Shown piece after piece: positions 8,542 through 16,873 of a stretch of DNA of 64,000 nucleotides. How positions within the stretch are numbered: the stretch's first letter is position 1; each line of letters starts with the position of its first letter. Under the pieces are notes generated by a model, which saw only the letters and a list, made by a program, of their open reading frames with translations, was not told where the DNA came from and searched no databases. The stretch comes from Staphylococcus kloosii. GTDB lineage: Bacteria; Bacillota; Bacilli; Staphylococcales; Staphylococcaceae. Made by a program: the position numbers and the translations under genes. The DNA is taken from contig NZ_CP027846.1 of NCBI RefSeq assembly GCF_003019255.1, positions 1,426,001 through 1,490,000 on the forward strand, written 5' to 3'.

Positions 8542-11500
8542 ATGAGCTGGTTCGACAAATTATTTGGAGAAGAAAAAGACTCAAATGAAGACTATCTAAA
8601 TAACAGAAATAAACGTCGTCAAAAAGCTAATCAAAGTGATGAGCAAGACACATTACTTCCTCAGAATAATGATGTATATGATCGCCCTAGAGGTAAATTT
8701 AGATTCCCAATGCGTGTCGTCGAAGAAGCTAATCAACAAGATGACAATGTAGACTACACTGCTCATCAAAAAAGCGAAGATACACATCATTATCGAGATG
8801 AATCTCAAAATCATAAACAGGTCGATAATAAACGACACAGAAGACGTCGTGAGGACGTGAGTAATGAACAACAACAACGTCAAACTAAAAATGGCGATAC
8901 ACAAAAACATGATTATAAATCTAATGCAAAGAAATCACATGTTAGCATACAAACAGAAGTATTAAGAGCACAATCATCCTCAAAAAATACGGAACATAAT
9001 ACCTCAAGACATTCTGATTTTAGAGCTACTGAAGTGCCATCTGCGATATTTGGTACTAAAAAAAGACGTCAATTAAAGAATGGTGTTATTCCTTCTGAGG
9101 ATGAAGCGGATACGATTGATGACAGCTATCAACAAACTGAAAAGACTCAAAATACTGACACTGCTACTTCTCAAACAACTACAAATGTTGAAAATGAAGC
9201 TACTGAAGATAATCTATTGTCAAATCAGTATGATTCTGATGCAGCAACTAATAATTTTGAAAAAGATGTACATTCAGATGACGTAGAACCAAGTACAGAT
9301 GCAGTTAATACAACGCCTAAAGCTGCGAAAAAAGACAATACGATTAATATTAATAACTTTTATGCTTCTCAAATCGTTGAAGAAATAAGACGAGAAAGAG
9401 AACGTAAAGTTTTAAAAAAACGTCAATTTAAAAAAGCGTTACAACAAAAACGACAAGAACAAGATGATGCAGAAAAAGATAGCATCCAAAAAGCAATCGA
9501 CGAAATGTACGCTAAACAAGCACAACAATATATTGGTGATAGTTCATTAGATGATAGTGATAAGCATTTACAAAATGATGATGCAACATTAGAACATGAA
9601 TCTCAAAATGACGAAGAAGACGAATCACTTAATATATCTGATGAACATAATCATTTCAAATATGAAGAAGTTGACTTAAATAACGTAAGCGATGTACATA
9701 CTGTCCAAGATGAGGACGTAGAAATAAATTCAAGTGAAGCTGAAACGTATAATACGATTGAGGTACCACAAACTTCAGAAGAAAATTATGACGATAATGA
9801 AGAAATAGCAGAAACTGATGATGATACGCTTCAGCAAACTGATAATGACTCAGAAACTGATGTATCAGATGCCGAATATCGTGAATTAGGTGAAGGTCAT
9901 GAAGATCTATCTAAGGATGTTGGTGAATCACAAGACGTAGAGGAACATAATGTACAGTCAGATGAAGATAATGCGTTGGTAAGTGAGCCGGAGTCTGTCG
10001 AAAATGACGATACTACTAACGTTGATGAAGGTAAGTCTAGTAGTTTGTCTTCTACAAACATGGATAAGTCTGAGTATCGTGATGTAGAGGTAGCGCATCA
10101 AAGTAAAGCACAACAACCGAAAAATACACCAAATAATAAAAACGCTGCGATTAAAAAATCAGCAAAACCATTCAATGTAGTTATGACACCATCAGATAAA
10201 AAACGTATGATGGATGCACGTAAGGCTAAAATCGTGAATGTACCTAATTTAGAACCTGAAGTATCTAGTCCATCTACAAATGAAGAGGACGACGAAGATG
10301 TAAACATTAACAATTCAATTAATGAAGATCTTAATGCTACTTCGACTTTAAATGAAGATGTGAAAACATATGTTGACTCTGATAATAATAAGGAAGTCGA
10401 CACGTTAAATAATGATGCTTCAAGTGATATGGTGGACGTACAACATAATAATAATGACAATAATCAAGTGAAGTTAAATAACGACAATGAACAACAAAGT
10501 TATGAGACGAGAACAATCCGAAGAGGTCCAAGCTTGAAATTACCTGACGTATCCTTATTAGATAAGCCAGAAGAACATGAAATTGATAATAGTTGGATTG
10601 AAGAAAAGAAACAGGAATTAAATGATGCATTTTATTATTTCAACGTACCTGCAGAGGTCCAATCTGTTACTGAAGGTCCAAGTGTTACACGTTTTGAATT
10701 ATCAGTAGAAAAAGGCGTCAAAGTGTCTAGAATCACTGCTTTACAAGACGATATTAAAATGGCACTTGCCGCTAAAGATATACGAATTGAAGCACCGATA
10801 CCTGGAACTAGTTTAGTCGGTATAGAAGTGCCAAATCAATCTTCTACAAAAGTTAATATAAGATCAATTATTGATACGGATGAATTTAGAAGTGCAGAAT
10901 CTAAATTGACTGTAGCGATGGGTTATCGTATTAATAATAAACCGTTATTAATGGATATTGCCAAGACACCTCATGCGCTCATAGCAGGTGCGACAGGTTC
11001 AGGTAAATCTGTTTGTATAAATAGTATTTTGTTATCACTTATTTATAAAAACCACCCAGAAGAGTTAAAATTATTACTTATCGATCCTAAAATGGTAGAA
11101 TTAGCACCATATAATGATTTACCTCATTTAGTTTCGCCAGTAATTACTGACGTCAAGGCAGCAACGCAAAGTTTAAAATGGGCTGTTGAAGAAATGGAAC
11201 GCCGTTATAAACTATTTGCTAAATATCATGTACGTAACATTACAGCATTCAATAAAAAAGCAAATTATGAGGATAGAATGCCTAAAATTGTTATAGTTAT
11301 TGATGAATTAGCTGATTTAATGATGATGGCACCACAAGATGTAGAACAATCTATAGCTCGCATCGCACAAAAAGCACGTGCTTGTGGTATTCATATGTTA
11401 GTAGCTACACAACGACCATCAGTTAATGTTATTACTGGACTTATTAAAGCTAATATTCCAACAAGAATTGCCTTTATGGTATCATCTAGCGTGGATTCTA

Positions 11501-11925
11501 GAACGATTCTAGATAGTGGTGGTGCAGAACGTTTACTAGGTTATGGTGACATGCTTTACCTAGGAAGCGGTATGAATAAACCAATTCGTGTTCAAGGTAC
11601 ATTTGTTTCAGATGAAGAAATAGATGATGTTGTTGACTTTGTTAAGCAACAACGAGACCCTGAATATCTGTTTGAAGAAAAAGAATTATTGAAAAAAACT
11701 GAAAGTGCGCCACAAGATGATTTATTTAATGATGTATGTAACTTTATGGTACAAGAAGGACATATTTCAACATCGTTAATACAAAGACATTTCCAAATTG
11801 GATATAATCGTGCAGCAAGAATCGTCGATCAATTAGAACAACTCGGTTATATTTCAGAATCAAATGGTTCTAAACCAAGAGATGTTTATCTAACTGAAAC
11901 TGATTTAAATGAATTAAATAAATAA
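8542..11925 (+). CDS. sftA: Septum-associated DNA translocase SftA (FtsK/SpoIIIE family)
   Basis: This ATP-driven double-stranded DNA pump of 1127 residues helps clear chromosomes from the closing septum. The C-terminal motor is complete: Walker A GATGSGKSV near 816, Walker B VIVIDELAD near 917, the TQRPSVNVITG loop, and a C-terminal winged-helix gamma domain from about 1070 that reads polar KOPS/SRS sequences. No transmembrane helix is present at the N-terminus, which separates SftA from membrane FtsK/SpoIIIE. Residues about 60-670 form a very long Asp/Glu/Asn/Gln/Ser-rich, probably disordered linker. TTAGGAGG precedes the ATG, and murC starts 16 nt after the stop. Confidence 0.93.
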   Translation: MSWFDKLFGEEKDSNEDYLNNRNKRRQKANQSDEQDTLLPQNNDVYDRPRGKFRFPMRVVEEANQQDDNVDYTAHQKSEDTHHYRDESQNHKQVDNKRHRRRREDVSNEQQQRQTKNGDTQKHDYKSNAKKSHVSIQTEVLRAQSSSKNTEHNTSRHSDFRATEVPSAIFGTKKRRQLKNGVIPSEDEADTIDDSYQQTEKTQNTDTATSQTTTNVENEATEDNLLSNQYDSDAATNNFEKDVHSDDVEPSTDAVNTTPKAAKKDNTININNFYASQIVEEIRRERERKVLKKRQFKKALQQKRQEQDDAEKDSIQKAIDEMYAKQAQQYIGDSSLDDSDKHLQNDDATLEHESQNDEEDESLNISDEHNHFKYEEVDLNNVSDVHTVQDEDVEINSSEAETYNTIEVPQTSEENYDDNEEIAETDDDTLQQTDNDSETDVSDAEYRELGEGHEDLSKDVGESQDVEEHNVQSDEDNALVSEPESVENDDTTNVDEGKSSSLSSTNMDKSEYRDVEVAHQSKAQQPKNTPNNKNAAIKKSAKPFNVVMTPSDKKRMMDARKAKIVNVPNLEPEVSSPSTNEEDDEDVNINNSINEDLNATSTLNEDVKTYVDSDNNKEVDTLNNDASSDMVDVQHNNNDNNQVKLNNDNEQQSYETRTIRRGPSLKLPDVSLLDKPEEHEIDNSWIEEKKQELNDAFYYFNVPAEVQSVTEGPSVTRFELSVEKGVKVSRITALQDDIKMALAAKDIRIEAPIPGTSLVGIEVPNQSSTKVNIRSIIDTDEFRSAESKLTVAMGYRINNKPLLMDIAKTPHALIAGATGSGKSVCINSILLSLIYKNHPEELKLLLIDPKMVELAPYNDLPHLVSPVITDVKAATQSLKWAVEEMERRYKLFAKYHVRNITAFNKKANYEDRMPKIVIVIDELADLMMMAPQDVEQSIARIAQKARACGIHMLVATQRPSVNVITGLIKANIPTRIAFMVSSSVDSRTILDSGGAERLLGYGDMLYLGSGMNKPIRVQGTFVSDEEIDDVVDFVKQQRDPEYLFEEKELLKKTESAPQDDLFNDVCNFMVQEGHISTSLIQRHFQIGYNRAARIVDQLEQLGYISESNGSKPRDVYLTETDLNELNK

Positions 11926-11941
11926 AAAAGGGAGTGTTTAA

Positions 11942-13255
11942 ATGACACATTATCATTTTGTCGGTATAAAAGGTGCTGGGATGAGTTCGTTAGCACAAAT
12001 CATGCACGATCTTGGAAATGAAGTACAAGGTTCTGACATTGAAAGCTACGTCTTTACAGAAGTAGCACTTAAAAACAAAGGTATTAAAATTCTACCTTTT
12101 GACGCAAACAACATTGAAGAAGACATGGTGGTAGTTCAAGGTAATGCATTCCCTGACACACATGAAGAAATCGTCAGAGCACACGAATTAAAATTAGATG
12201 TGATACGTTACCATGATTTCTTAGGACATGTTATTGACCAATATACTTCAGTTGCGGTTACTGGAGCTCATGGTAAAACATCAACTACTGGATTATTATC
12301 TCATGTTATGAATGGCGATAAAAAAACGTCATTCCTTATTGGAGATGGTACAGGATTAGGTATTCCAGCAAGTGAATACTTTGCTTTTGAAGCATGTGAA
12401 TATAAGCGTCACTTCTTAAGTTATCATCCAGATTATGCAATTATGACTAATATTGATTTTGACCATCCAGATTATTTTAAAGACATAGATGATGTGGTAA
12501 GTGCCTTTCAAGAAATGTCTCATAATGTAAAAAAAGCTATCATTGCTTGGGGAGATGACCCACATTTACGTGGCATTCAAGCTAATGTGCCGGTTTATTA
12601 CTATGGTTTTTCAACGAATGATGATGTATACGCCGACAACATCCAAATTAGTGAAAAAGGCACTCAATTTGACGTTTATATTAATAATAAATTCTTCGAT
12701 ACATTCTTATCACCTCAATATGGTGACCATAATATTTTAAATGCTTTATCTGTTATCACTATCAGCTACCTTGAAGAGCTTGATATCGATAATATTAAAG
12801 AAGCGTTAGAGACATTTGGTGGTGTAAAAAGAAGATTTAATGAAACAAAAGTAGTAAATCAAGTACTTGTTGATGATTATGCGCATCATCCAAGAGAAAT
12901 TAGTGCTACAATTGAGACAGCAAGAAAAAAATATCCAAATAAAGAAGTCATCGCAGTTTTCCAACCACATACTTTTAGTAGAACAAAAGCGTTTTTACAA
13001 GAGTTTGCTGATTGTTTAAGTAAAGCCGATCACACTTTCCTATGTGAAATATTTGGTTCTATTAGAGAAAATTCAGGCAACCTAACGATTCAAGATTTAT
13101 TGAAACGTATAGATGGTGCACAATTAATAGACGAAGATAGTGTTAATTTATTAGAACAATATAGTGATGCTGTGGTATTATTTATGGGTGCTGGTGATAT
13201 ACAAAAAATTCAGCGTGCATATATGGAAAATCTCGATGTTGTTAATGAATTTTAA
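11942..13255 (+). CDS. murC: UDP-N-acetylmuramate-L-alanine ligase
   Basis: This ATP-dependent Mur ligase of 437 residues adds L-alanine to UDP-MurNAc, the first amino acid of the peptidoglycan stem. An N-terminal UDP-binding glycine motif GIKGAGMSSLA is near residue 7, the P-loop GAHGKTSTTG near 108, the central ligase motif around NIDFDHPDYF near 178, and the C-terminal DDYAHHP motif near 314. Length is normal. AAGGGAGTG precedes the ATG. Its linkage to sftA is conserved in Bacillales. Confidence 0.97.
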   Translation: MTHYHFVGIKGAGMSSLAQIMHDLGNEVQGSDIESYVFTEVALKNKGIKILPFDANNIEEDMVVVQGNAFPDTHEEIVRAHELKLDVIRYHDFLGHVIDQYTSVAVTGAHGKTSTTGLLSHVMNGDKKTSFLIGDGTGLGIPASEYFAFEACEYKRHFLSYHPDYAIMTNIDFDHPDYFKDIDDVVSAFQEMSHNVKKAIIAWGDDPHLRGIQANVPVYYYGFSTNDDVYADNIQISEKGTQFDVYINNKFFDTFLSPQYGDHNILNALSVITISYLEELDIDNIKEALETFGGVKRRFNETKVVNQVLVDDYAHHPREISATIETARKKYPNKEVIAVFQPHTFSRTKAFLQEFADCLSKADHTFLCEIFGSIRENSGNLTIQDLLKRIDGAQLIDEDSVNLLEQYSDAVVLFMGAGDIQKIQRAYMENLDVVNEF

Positions 13256-13324
13256 TATGTTTATGTTAAAATGAGTTGGGTATTAAAATAAAATAACAAC
13301 ATAGTTTACTAGGAGGCGTTTTTA

Positions 13325-13819
13325 ATGGAATGGATTTTACCCATTGCTGGAATTATCGCGGCAATAGCTTTTCTAATTTTAGTAATTGGAATTGTTGCAG
13401 TATTAATTTCAGTTAAGAAAAACTTAGATCACGTAGCTAAGACACTTGACGGTGTAGAAGGTCAAGTTCAAGGTATTACACGTGAATCAACTGATTTACT
13501 TCATAAAGCTAATCGTTTAACTGAAGATATTCAAGGTAAATCAGAAAGATTGAACTCAGTAGTTGATGCTGTGAAAGGTATCGGTGACTCTGTTCAAACA
13601 TTAAACGGTTCAGTTGACCGCGTAACTAATTCTATTACGCACAATATTTCTCAAAACGAAGATAAAATTTCTCAAGTAGTTCAATGGTCAAATGTTGCAA
13701 TGGAAATTGCAGACAAATGGCAAAATAGAAGAAATCGTAGAGAAAGTGCAAACTACAAAACAAGTAGCGTAGCAAACGATGCTAATCATAGCTATACTAC
13801 TCGCGTAGAGAATAAATAA
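13325..13819 (+). CDS. DUF948 membrane protein, YtxG-like
   Basis: This 164-residue protein has one N-terminal membrane helix (about 5-30) and a long heptad-patterned cytosolic region (about 35-125) rich in hydrophobic/Asp/Gln spacing, then a basic Arg/Asn tail. This is the DUF948 layout of Bacillus YtxG, a sigma-B stress gene. CTAGGAGG precedes the ATG. Next downstream is a YtxH-like gene, as in Bacillus, which suggests a shared stress or envelope role; the molecular function is unknown. Confidence 0.88.
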   Translation: MEWILPIAGIIAAIAFLILVIGIVAVLISVKKNLDHVAKTLDGVEGQVQGITRESTDLLHKANRLTEDIQGKSERLNSVVDAVKGIGDSVQTLNGSVDRVTNSITHNISQNEDKISQVVQWSNVAMEIADKWQNRRNRRESANYKTSSVANDANHSYTTRVENK

Positions 13820-13837
13820 CTTATATACTTACACAAA

Positions 13838-13881
13838 CAAATGCACTTAAATGAGGTTGTTACTTTATTTAAGTGCATTTG
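13838..13881 (+). repeat. 15-bp perfect dyad just upstream of the YtxH-like ribosome site
   Basis: Arms at 13838-13852 and 13867-13881 are exact reverse complements with a 14-nt loop. The second arm ends 4 nt before AGGAGG. There is no U run after it, so it is not a typical terminator; it may tune translation or RNA stability, or be a protein-binding dyad. Confidence 0.8.
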
Positions 13882-13899
13882 CTATAGGAGGAAATCATT

Positions 13900-15195
13900 A
13901 TGACATATTATAACCGTGATAATTATGAAAGAAATTTAGAGCGTTATGAAGTTCCTGAAGAGTATAATAATGAAGATAGAAGTAACTTTGTCTATGGCTT
14001 TGTAATTGGTGCAGTTATCGGTACGGCAATTGGTTTAGTCACTACGAAATCAAAACGTAATAAAGGTTTTGAACAAAGTACGAGTGAATTTAGATCTAGT
14101 ATTATTAAACAATCAGAAGAACAACGTCAACAAGCAGAAAATGAAGTTAATAATATTAAATCTTCAGTTAGTAATTCTGAAATTTCAGCTCAAAAGGCTG
14201 CTATTCAAGAAGAATCTGCTGAAAACAATTTATCTAACCCAGCAAAACATGAATCAACAGATGATTCATCCAAAACAGCAGCAACTGTAGGCGGTGTAGC
14301 TGTCGGTGCCACTGCTGGTACAACAGCAGGTTTAGCTGCAAATAAAGATGAGTCTGATAACGAACAACAATCATCAGAAGGAACGCCTTCTAATAAGGAA
14401 TTAAGTGCACAACAAAATGCTATCCAAAAAGAATCTTCTCAAAATGATTTAGCAGATCCATCCGTATCAAATGATGATAACAAAACGAATGCAGTAGCTG
14501 GTGGAGCTGCGGCAACTGCCGGAGCTGGAGCTGTTGCAAGTAATGCTGGTGACAGCCAAGCTACAACAGACAGTACACAACAAAATGAAGATACTGCGAC
14601 GTCATCAGAAGATAGTAATAAAGTAAGTGCAGACAAATTAGCTCGTGCTGCAAAAGAAAAGCATGAAGCGATGTTTAACGATAGCGTCGTAGCACAAAAT
14701 ACTAAAAAATTATTACAACCTGAACAACCAGCTGATGGTCAATTTGACGGAGACGTGCCTAATTTAGTTACAAAAAGCAGTAACGTTAAAGACGATGACT
14801 TTAAATTAACTGATTCAAAAGCTGCTGCAGCTGCAGCGGCTGGAACTGCAACAGTAGGAGGAGCTGCTGGTGCTGCCTCAGTTGCTTCTGATAACGAAAA
14901 ATCATCAAATAATGCTAATGCAACAACTAAAGATAATAGTAAGTCAGGTAGTTCTGAGTCTGATTCAGCAGAAAAAAGAGTTGAACAAACACATGAAACA
15001 GTAGTTTTCAAAAATGGCCATATCGTGCATGACAAAGCATCTAATAACTTAGCTAATAATAATAGTAAAAGTGAAGCAACAGACAGTAATGTAGAGTCAT
15101 CAAAAGAAACAAATTATAAAAAGAATAGACCTTCACAAAAAAATTCAGGTGAAAAAGCTTCAAGTAAAATAGATAAGAAGACATTTAATGATTAA
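13900..15195 (+). CDS. YtxH-domain protein with repeated low-complexity tail
   Basis: This 431-residue protein begins with a YtxH-type glycine-rich membrane segment (about 29-50, FVIGAVIGTAIGL) followed by a basic stop-transfer. The rest is low-complexity: Ser/Asn/Gln/Glu/Asp stretches broken by three Ala/Gly-rich segments near 127-149, 196-217 and 307-332. A motif of the pattern SAQ..AIQ.ES..N.L..P occurs at about 96 and again at about 169, showing internal duplication. Ordinary YtxH proteins are about 100-150 residues, so the tail is a large extension. AGGAGG precedes the ATG. Probably a stress-linked envelope protein; function unknown. Confidence 0.82.
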   Translation: MTYYNRDNYERNLERYEVPEEYNNEDRSNFVYGFVIGAVIGTAIGLVTTKSKRNKGFEQSTSEFRSSIIKQSEEQRQQAENEVNNIKSSVSNSEISAQKAAIQEESAENNLSNPAKHESTDDSSKTAATVGGVAVGATAGTTAGLAANKDESDNEQQSSEGTPSNKELSAQQNAIQKESSQNDLADPSVSNDDNKTNAVAGGAAATAGAGAVASNAGDSQATTDSTQQNEDTATSSEDSNKVSADKLARAAKEKHEAMFNDSVVAQNTKKLLQPEQPADGQFDGDVPNLVTKSSNVKDDDFKLTDSKAAAAAAAGTATVGGAAGAASVASDNEKSSNNANATTKDNSKSGSSESDSAEKRVEQTHETVVFKNGHIVHDKASNNLANNNSKSEATDSNVESSKETNYKKNRPSQKNSGEKASSKIDKKTFND

Positions 15196-15250
15196 TGCGT
15201 AAGTATATGTTAAGAACACGACTAAGTAAAATATAAGTCGTTGTATTAAA

Positions 15251-15290
15251 GACAAACCTAACTTAAACGTTAAGTTGGGTTTGTCTTTTT
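15251..15290 (+). terminator. Terminator after the YtxH-like gene
   Basis: A 16-bp stem (15251-15266 with 15270-15285, one G-U pair) with a 3-nt loop is followed by CTTTTTATTT. This is a textbook intrinsic terminator. Confidence 0.92.
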
Positions 15291-15458
15291 ATTTATGAAC
15301 CAACAACAATAAATTATCACTGACGTTAAAGAATGGATTTGCAGATTAGACAATAATAAAATGTTGCATAAGGTGTATAATTTTCTCTAGCAAATGACTG
15401 AAAATTCAGTTATCATAAGAGTTATTCTATTTTAGAAGTCAAAATATAAAATCTATAC

Positions 15459-15487
15459 TTGAACTTCGGATAAGATATTGTTACAAT
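15459..15487 (+). promoter_or_regulatory. Sigma-A promoter of aroA
   Basis: TTGAAC (15459-15464), a 17-nt spacer and TACAAT (15482-15487) give a predicted start near 15494 and a leader of about 70 nt. Confidence 0.7.
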
Positions 15488-15507
15488 AATTTTCAACATA
15501 TATTTTA

Positions 15508-15521
15508 CTGCTTTAAAGCAG
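15508..15521. promoter_or_regulatory. 14-bp palindrome in the aroA leader
   Basis: CTGCTTTAAAGCAG is perfectly self-complementary and lies about 15 nt after the predicted transcription start. It could be an operator for a dimeric repressor or a short leader hairpin. No regulator can be named. Confidence 0.5.
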
Positions 15522-15563
15522 AATAATATATACAGTTTAAATATTTTCATAGAGGTGAATAAA

Positions 15564-16655
15564 ATGTCAGATAAATTAAAAGAATACAGAGATGAAATTG
15601 TTGAAATTAACGATGAAATTCTAAAACTATTATCTAAAAGAGGGAAAATCGCTCAAAAAATAGGGGAAGAAAAACGTAAGCAAGGTACACTTGTATATGA
15701 CCCTCAACGCGAAAAAGAAATGATTAACGTGCTTTTAGATAATAATGAGGGACCGTTTAATGATAATGTGATTAAACAATTATTTAAAGAAATTTTTAAA
15801 GCCTCTACTGATCTACAAAAATCAGAAAATGAAAAACATTTATATGTATCAAGAAAATTAAAACCAGAAGACACTATTGTTCAATTCGATAACGGCGGTA
15901 TTATTGGCGACGGTAATAAATCATTTGTCTTTGGCCCATGTTCTGTTGAATCACAAGAACAAGTGGATGCAGTAGCAGCTGATTTACATGCTAAAGGTGA
16001 GAAATTTATTAGAGGTGGCGCTTTTAAACCACGTACATCACCATACGATTTCCAAGGATTAGGCGTAGAAGGATTAAAAATACTTAAAAACACTAAAGAT
16101 AAATACGATTTAAATGTAGTAAGTGAAATCGTAAATCCAGCAGACTTTGAAATCGCTGATGAATATTTAGATGTTTTCCAAATTGGTGCGCGTAACATGC
16201 AAAACTTTGAATTACTTAAAGAAGCAGGACGCACTAAGAAACCTATCTTATTAAAACGCGGTATGTCAGCTACAGTTGAAGAATTTATTTTTGCAGCTGA
16301 ATACATTGCAGCACAAGGTAACAACAACATTATCTTATGTGAACGTGGTATCCGTACTTACGAAAAAGCAACTAGAAATACATTGGATATTTCTGCAGTA
16401 CCTATATTAAAACAAGGTACTCATCTACCAGTAATGGTCGATGTAACTCACAGTACTGGTCGTAAAGACATTATGTTACCAACTGCTAAAGCAGGTTTAG
16501 CTGTTGGAGCAGATGGTATTATGGCTGAAGTTCATCCTGATCCATCAGTTGCTTTAAGTGATAGCGGTCAGCAAATGGACTTAAAAGAATTTGATAATTT
16601 CTACAACGAAATGAAACCATTAGCAGATATGTATAATAGTAAAAAAATTAAATAA
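15564..16655 (+). CDS. aroA: Chorismate mutase / DAHP synthase fusion
   Basis: This bifunctional enzyme of 363 residues is the entry to the shikimate pathway: DAHP synthase joins PEP and erythrose 4-phosphate. The N-terminal AroQ chorismate mutase domain (about 1-85, EYRDEIVEINDEILKLL then KRGKIAQKIGEEK) gives feedback control by chorismate or prephenate. The DAHP synthase part is type I beta (GPCSVES near 118, RGGAFKPRTSPYDFQG, CERGIRTYEK, and a C-terminal MAEVHPDPSVALSD). The start at 15564 follows AGAGGTG with 6 nt spacing; a GTG three codons earlier is part of that ribosome site. It sits before ccpA, as in other Bacillales. Confidence 0.95.
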   Translation: MSDKLKEYRDEIVEINDEILKLLSKRGKIAQKIGEEKRKQGTLVYDPQREKEMINVLLDNNEGPFNDNVIKQLFKEIFKASTDLQKSENEKHLYVSRKLKPEDTIVQFDNGGIIGDGNKSFVFGPCSVESQEQVDAVAADLHAKGEKFIRGGAFKPRTSPYDFQGLGVEGLKILKNTKDKYDLNVVSEIVNPADFEIADEYLDVFQIGARNMQNFELLKEAGRTKKPILLKRGMSATVEEFIFAAEYIAAQGNNNIILCERGIRTYEKATRNTLDISAVPILKQGTHLPVMVDVTHSTGRKDIMLPTAKAGLAVGADGIMAEVHPDPSVALSDSGQQMDLKEFDNFYNEMKPLADMYNSKKIK

Positions 16656-16814
16656 TTTTTCATAAATTATTCATCATATACCCTTATTAAATGCTAAATT
16701 TATTTTTAGCAGACTAATAAGGGTATTTTTGTGGTAAAAGGTGTCATGGTGGCTTTGACAGTATTGTGACATTAAAACAAATTTATTTGCGTAGAATGCA
16801 AAATGTGGTAAACT

Positions 16815-16843
16815 TTGAAAATGTGATGAAAACAGGATATAAT
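16815..16843 (+). promoter_or_regulatory. Sigma-A promoter of ccpA
   Basis: TTGAAA (16815-16820), exactly 17 nt, then TATAAT (16838-16843). The predicted start is near 16850, inside the cre-like site that follows. Confidence 0.85.
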
Positions 16844-16848
16844 AATAA

Positions 16849-16862
16849 ATAAAACGCTTACA
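16849..16862 (+). promoter_or_regulatory. cre-like operator at the ccpA start site
   Basis: ATAAAACGCTTACA matches the CcpA operator pattern TGNAANCGNWNNCA except at its first two positions. It covers the predicted transcription start and abuts the AAGGAGG ribosome site, which suits negative autoregulation. Confidence 0.65.
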
Positions 16863-16873
16863 AGGAGGAAGTT

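Larger units (their letters stand above)
15196..15563 (+). other. 368-nt region between the YtxH-like gene and aroA
   Basis: It holds the strong terminator at 15251-15290, a good sigma-A promoter at 15459-15487, and a 14-bp perfect palindrome at 15508-15521 in the aroA leader. No coding frame with a ribosome site is visible. Confidence 0.7.

Noticed and set aside
14739..15035. Minus-strand Ala/Ser/Leu-rich frame opposite the YtxH-like tail
   Set aside because: It is the complement of Gln/Ala/Ser-repeat codons, a common cause of long antisense frames.
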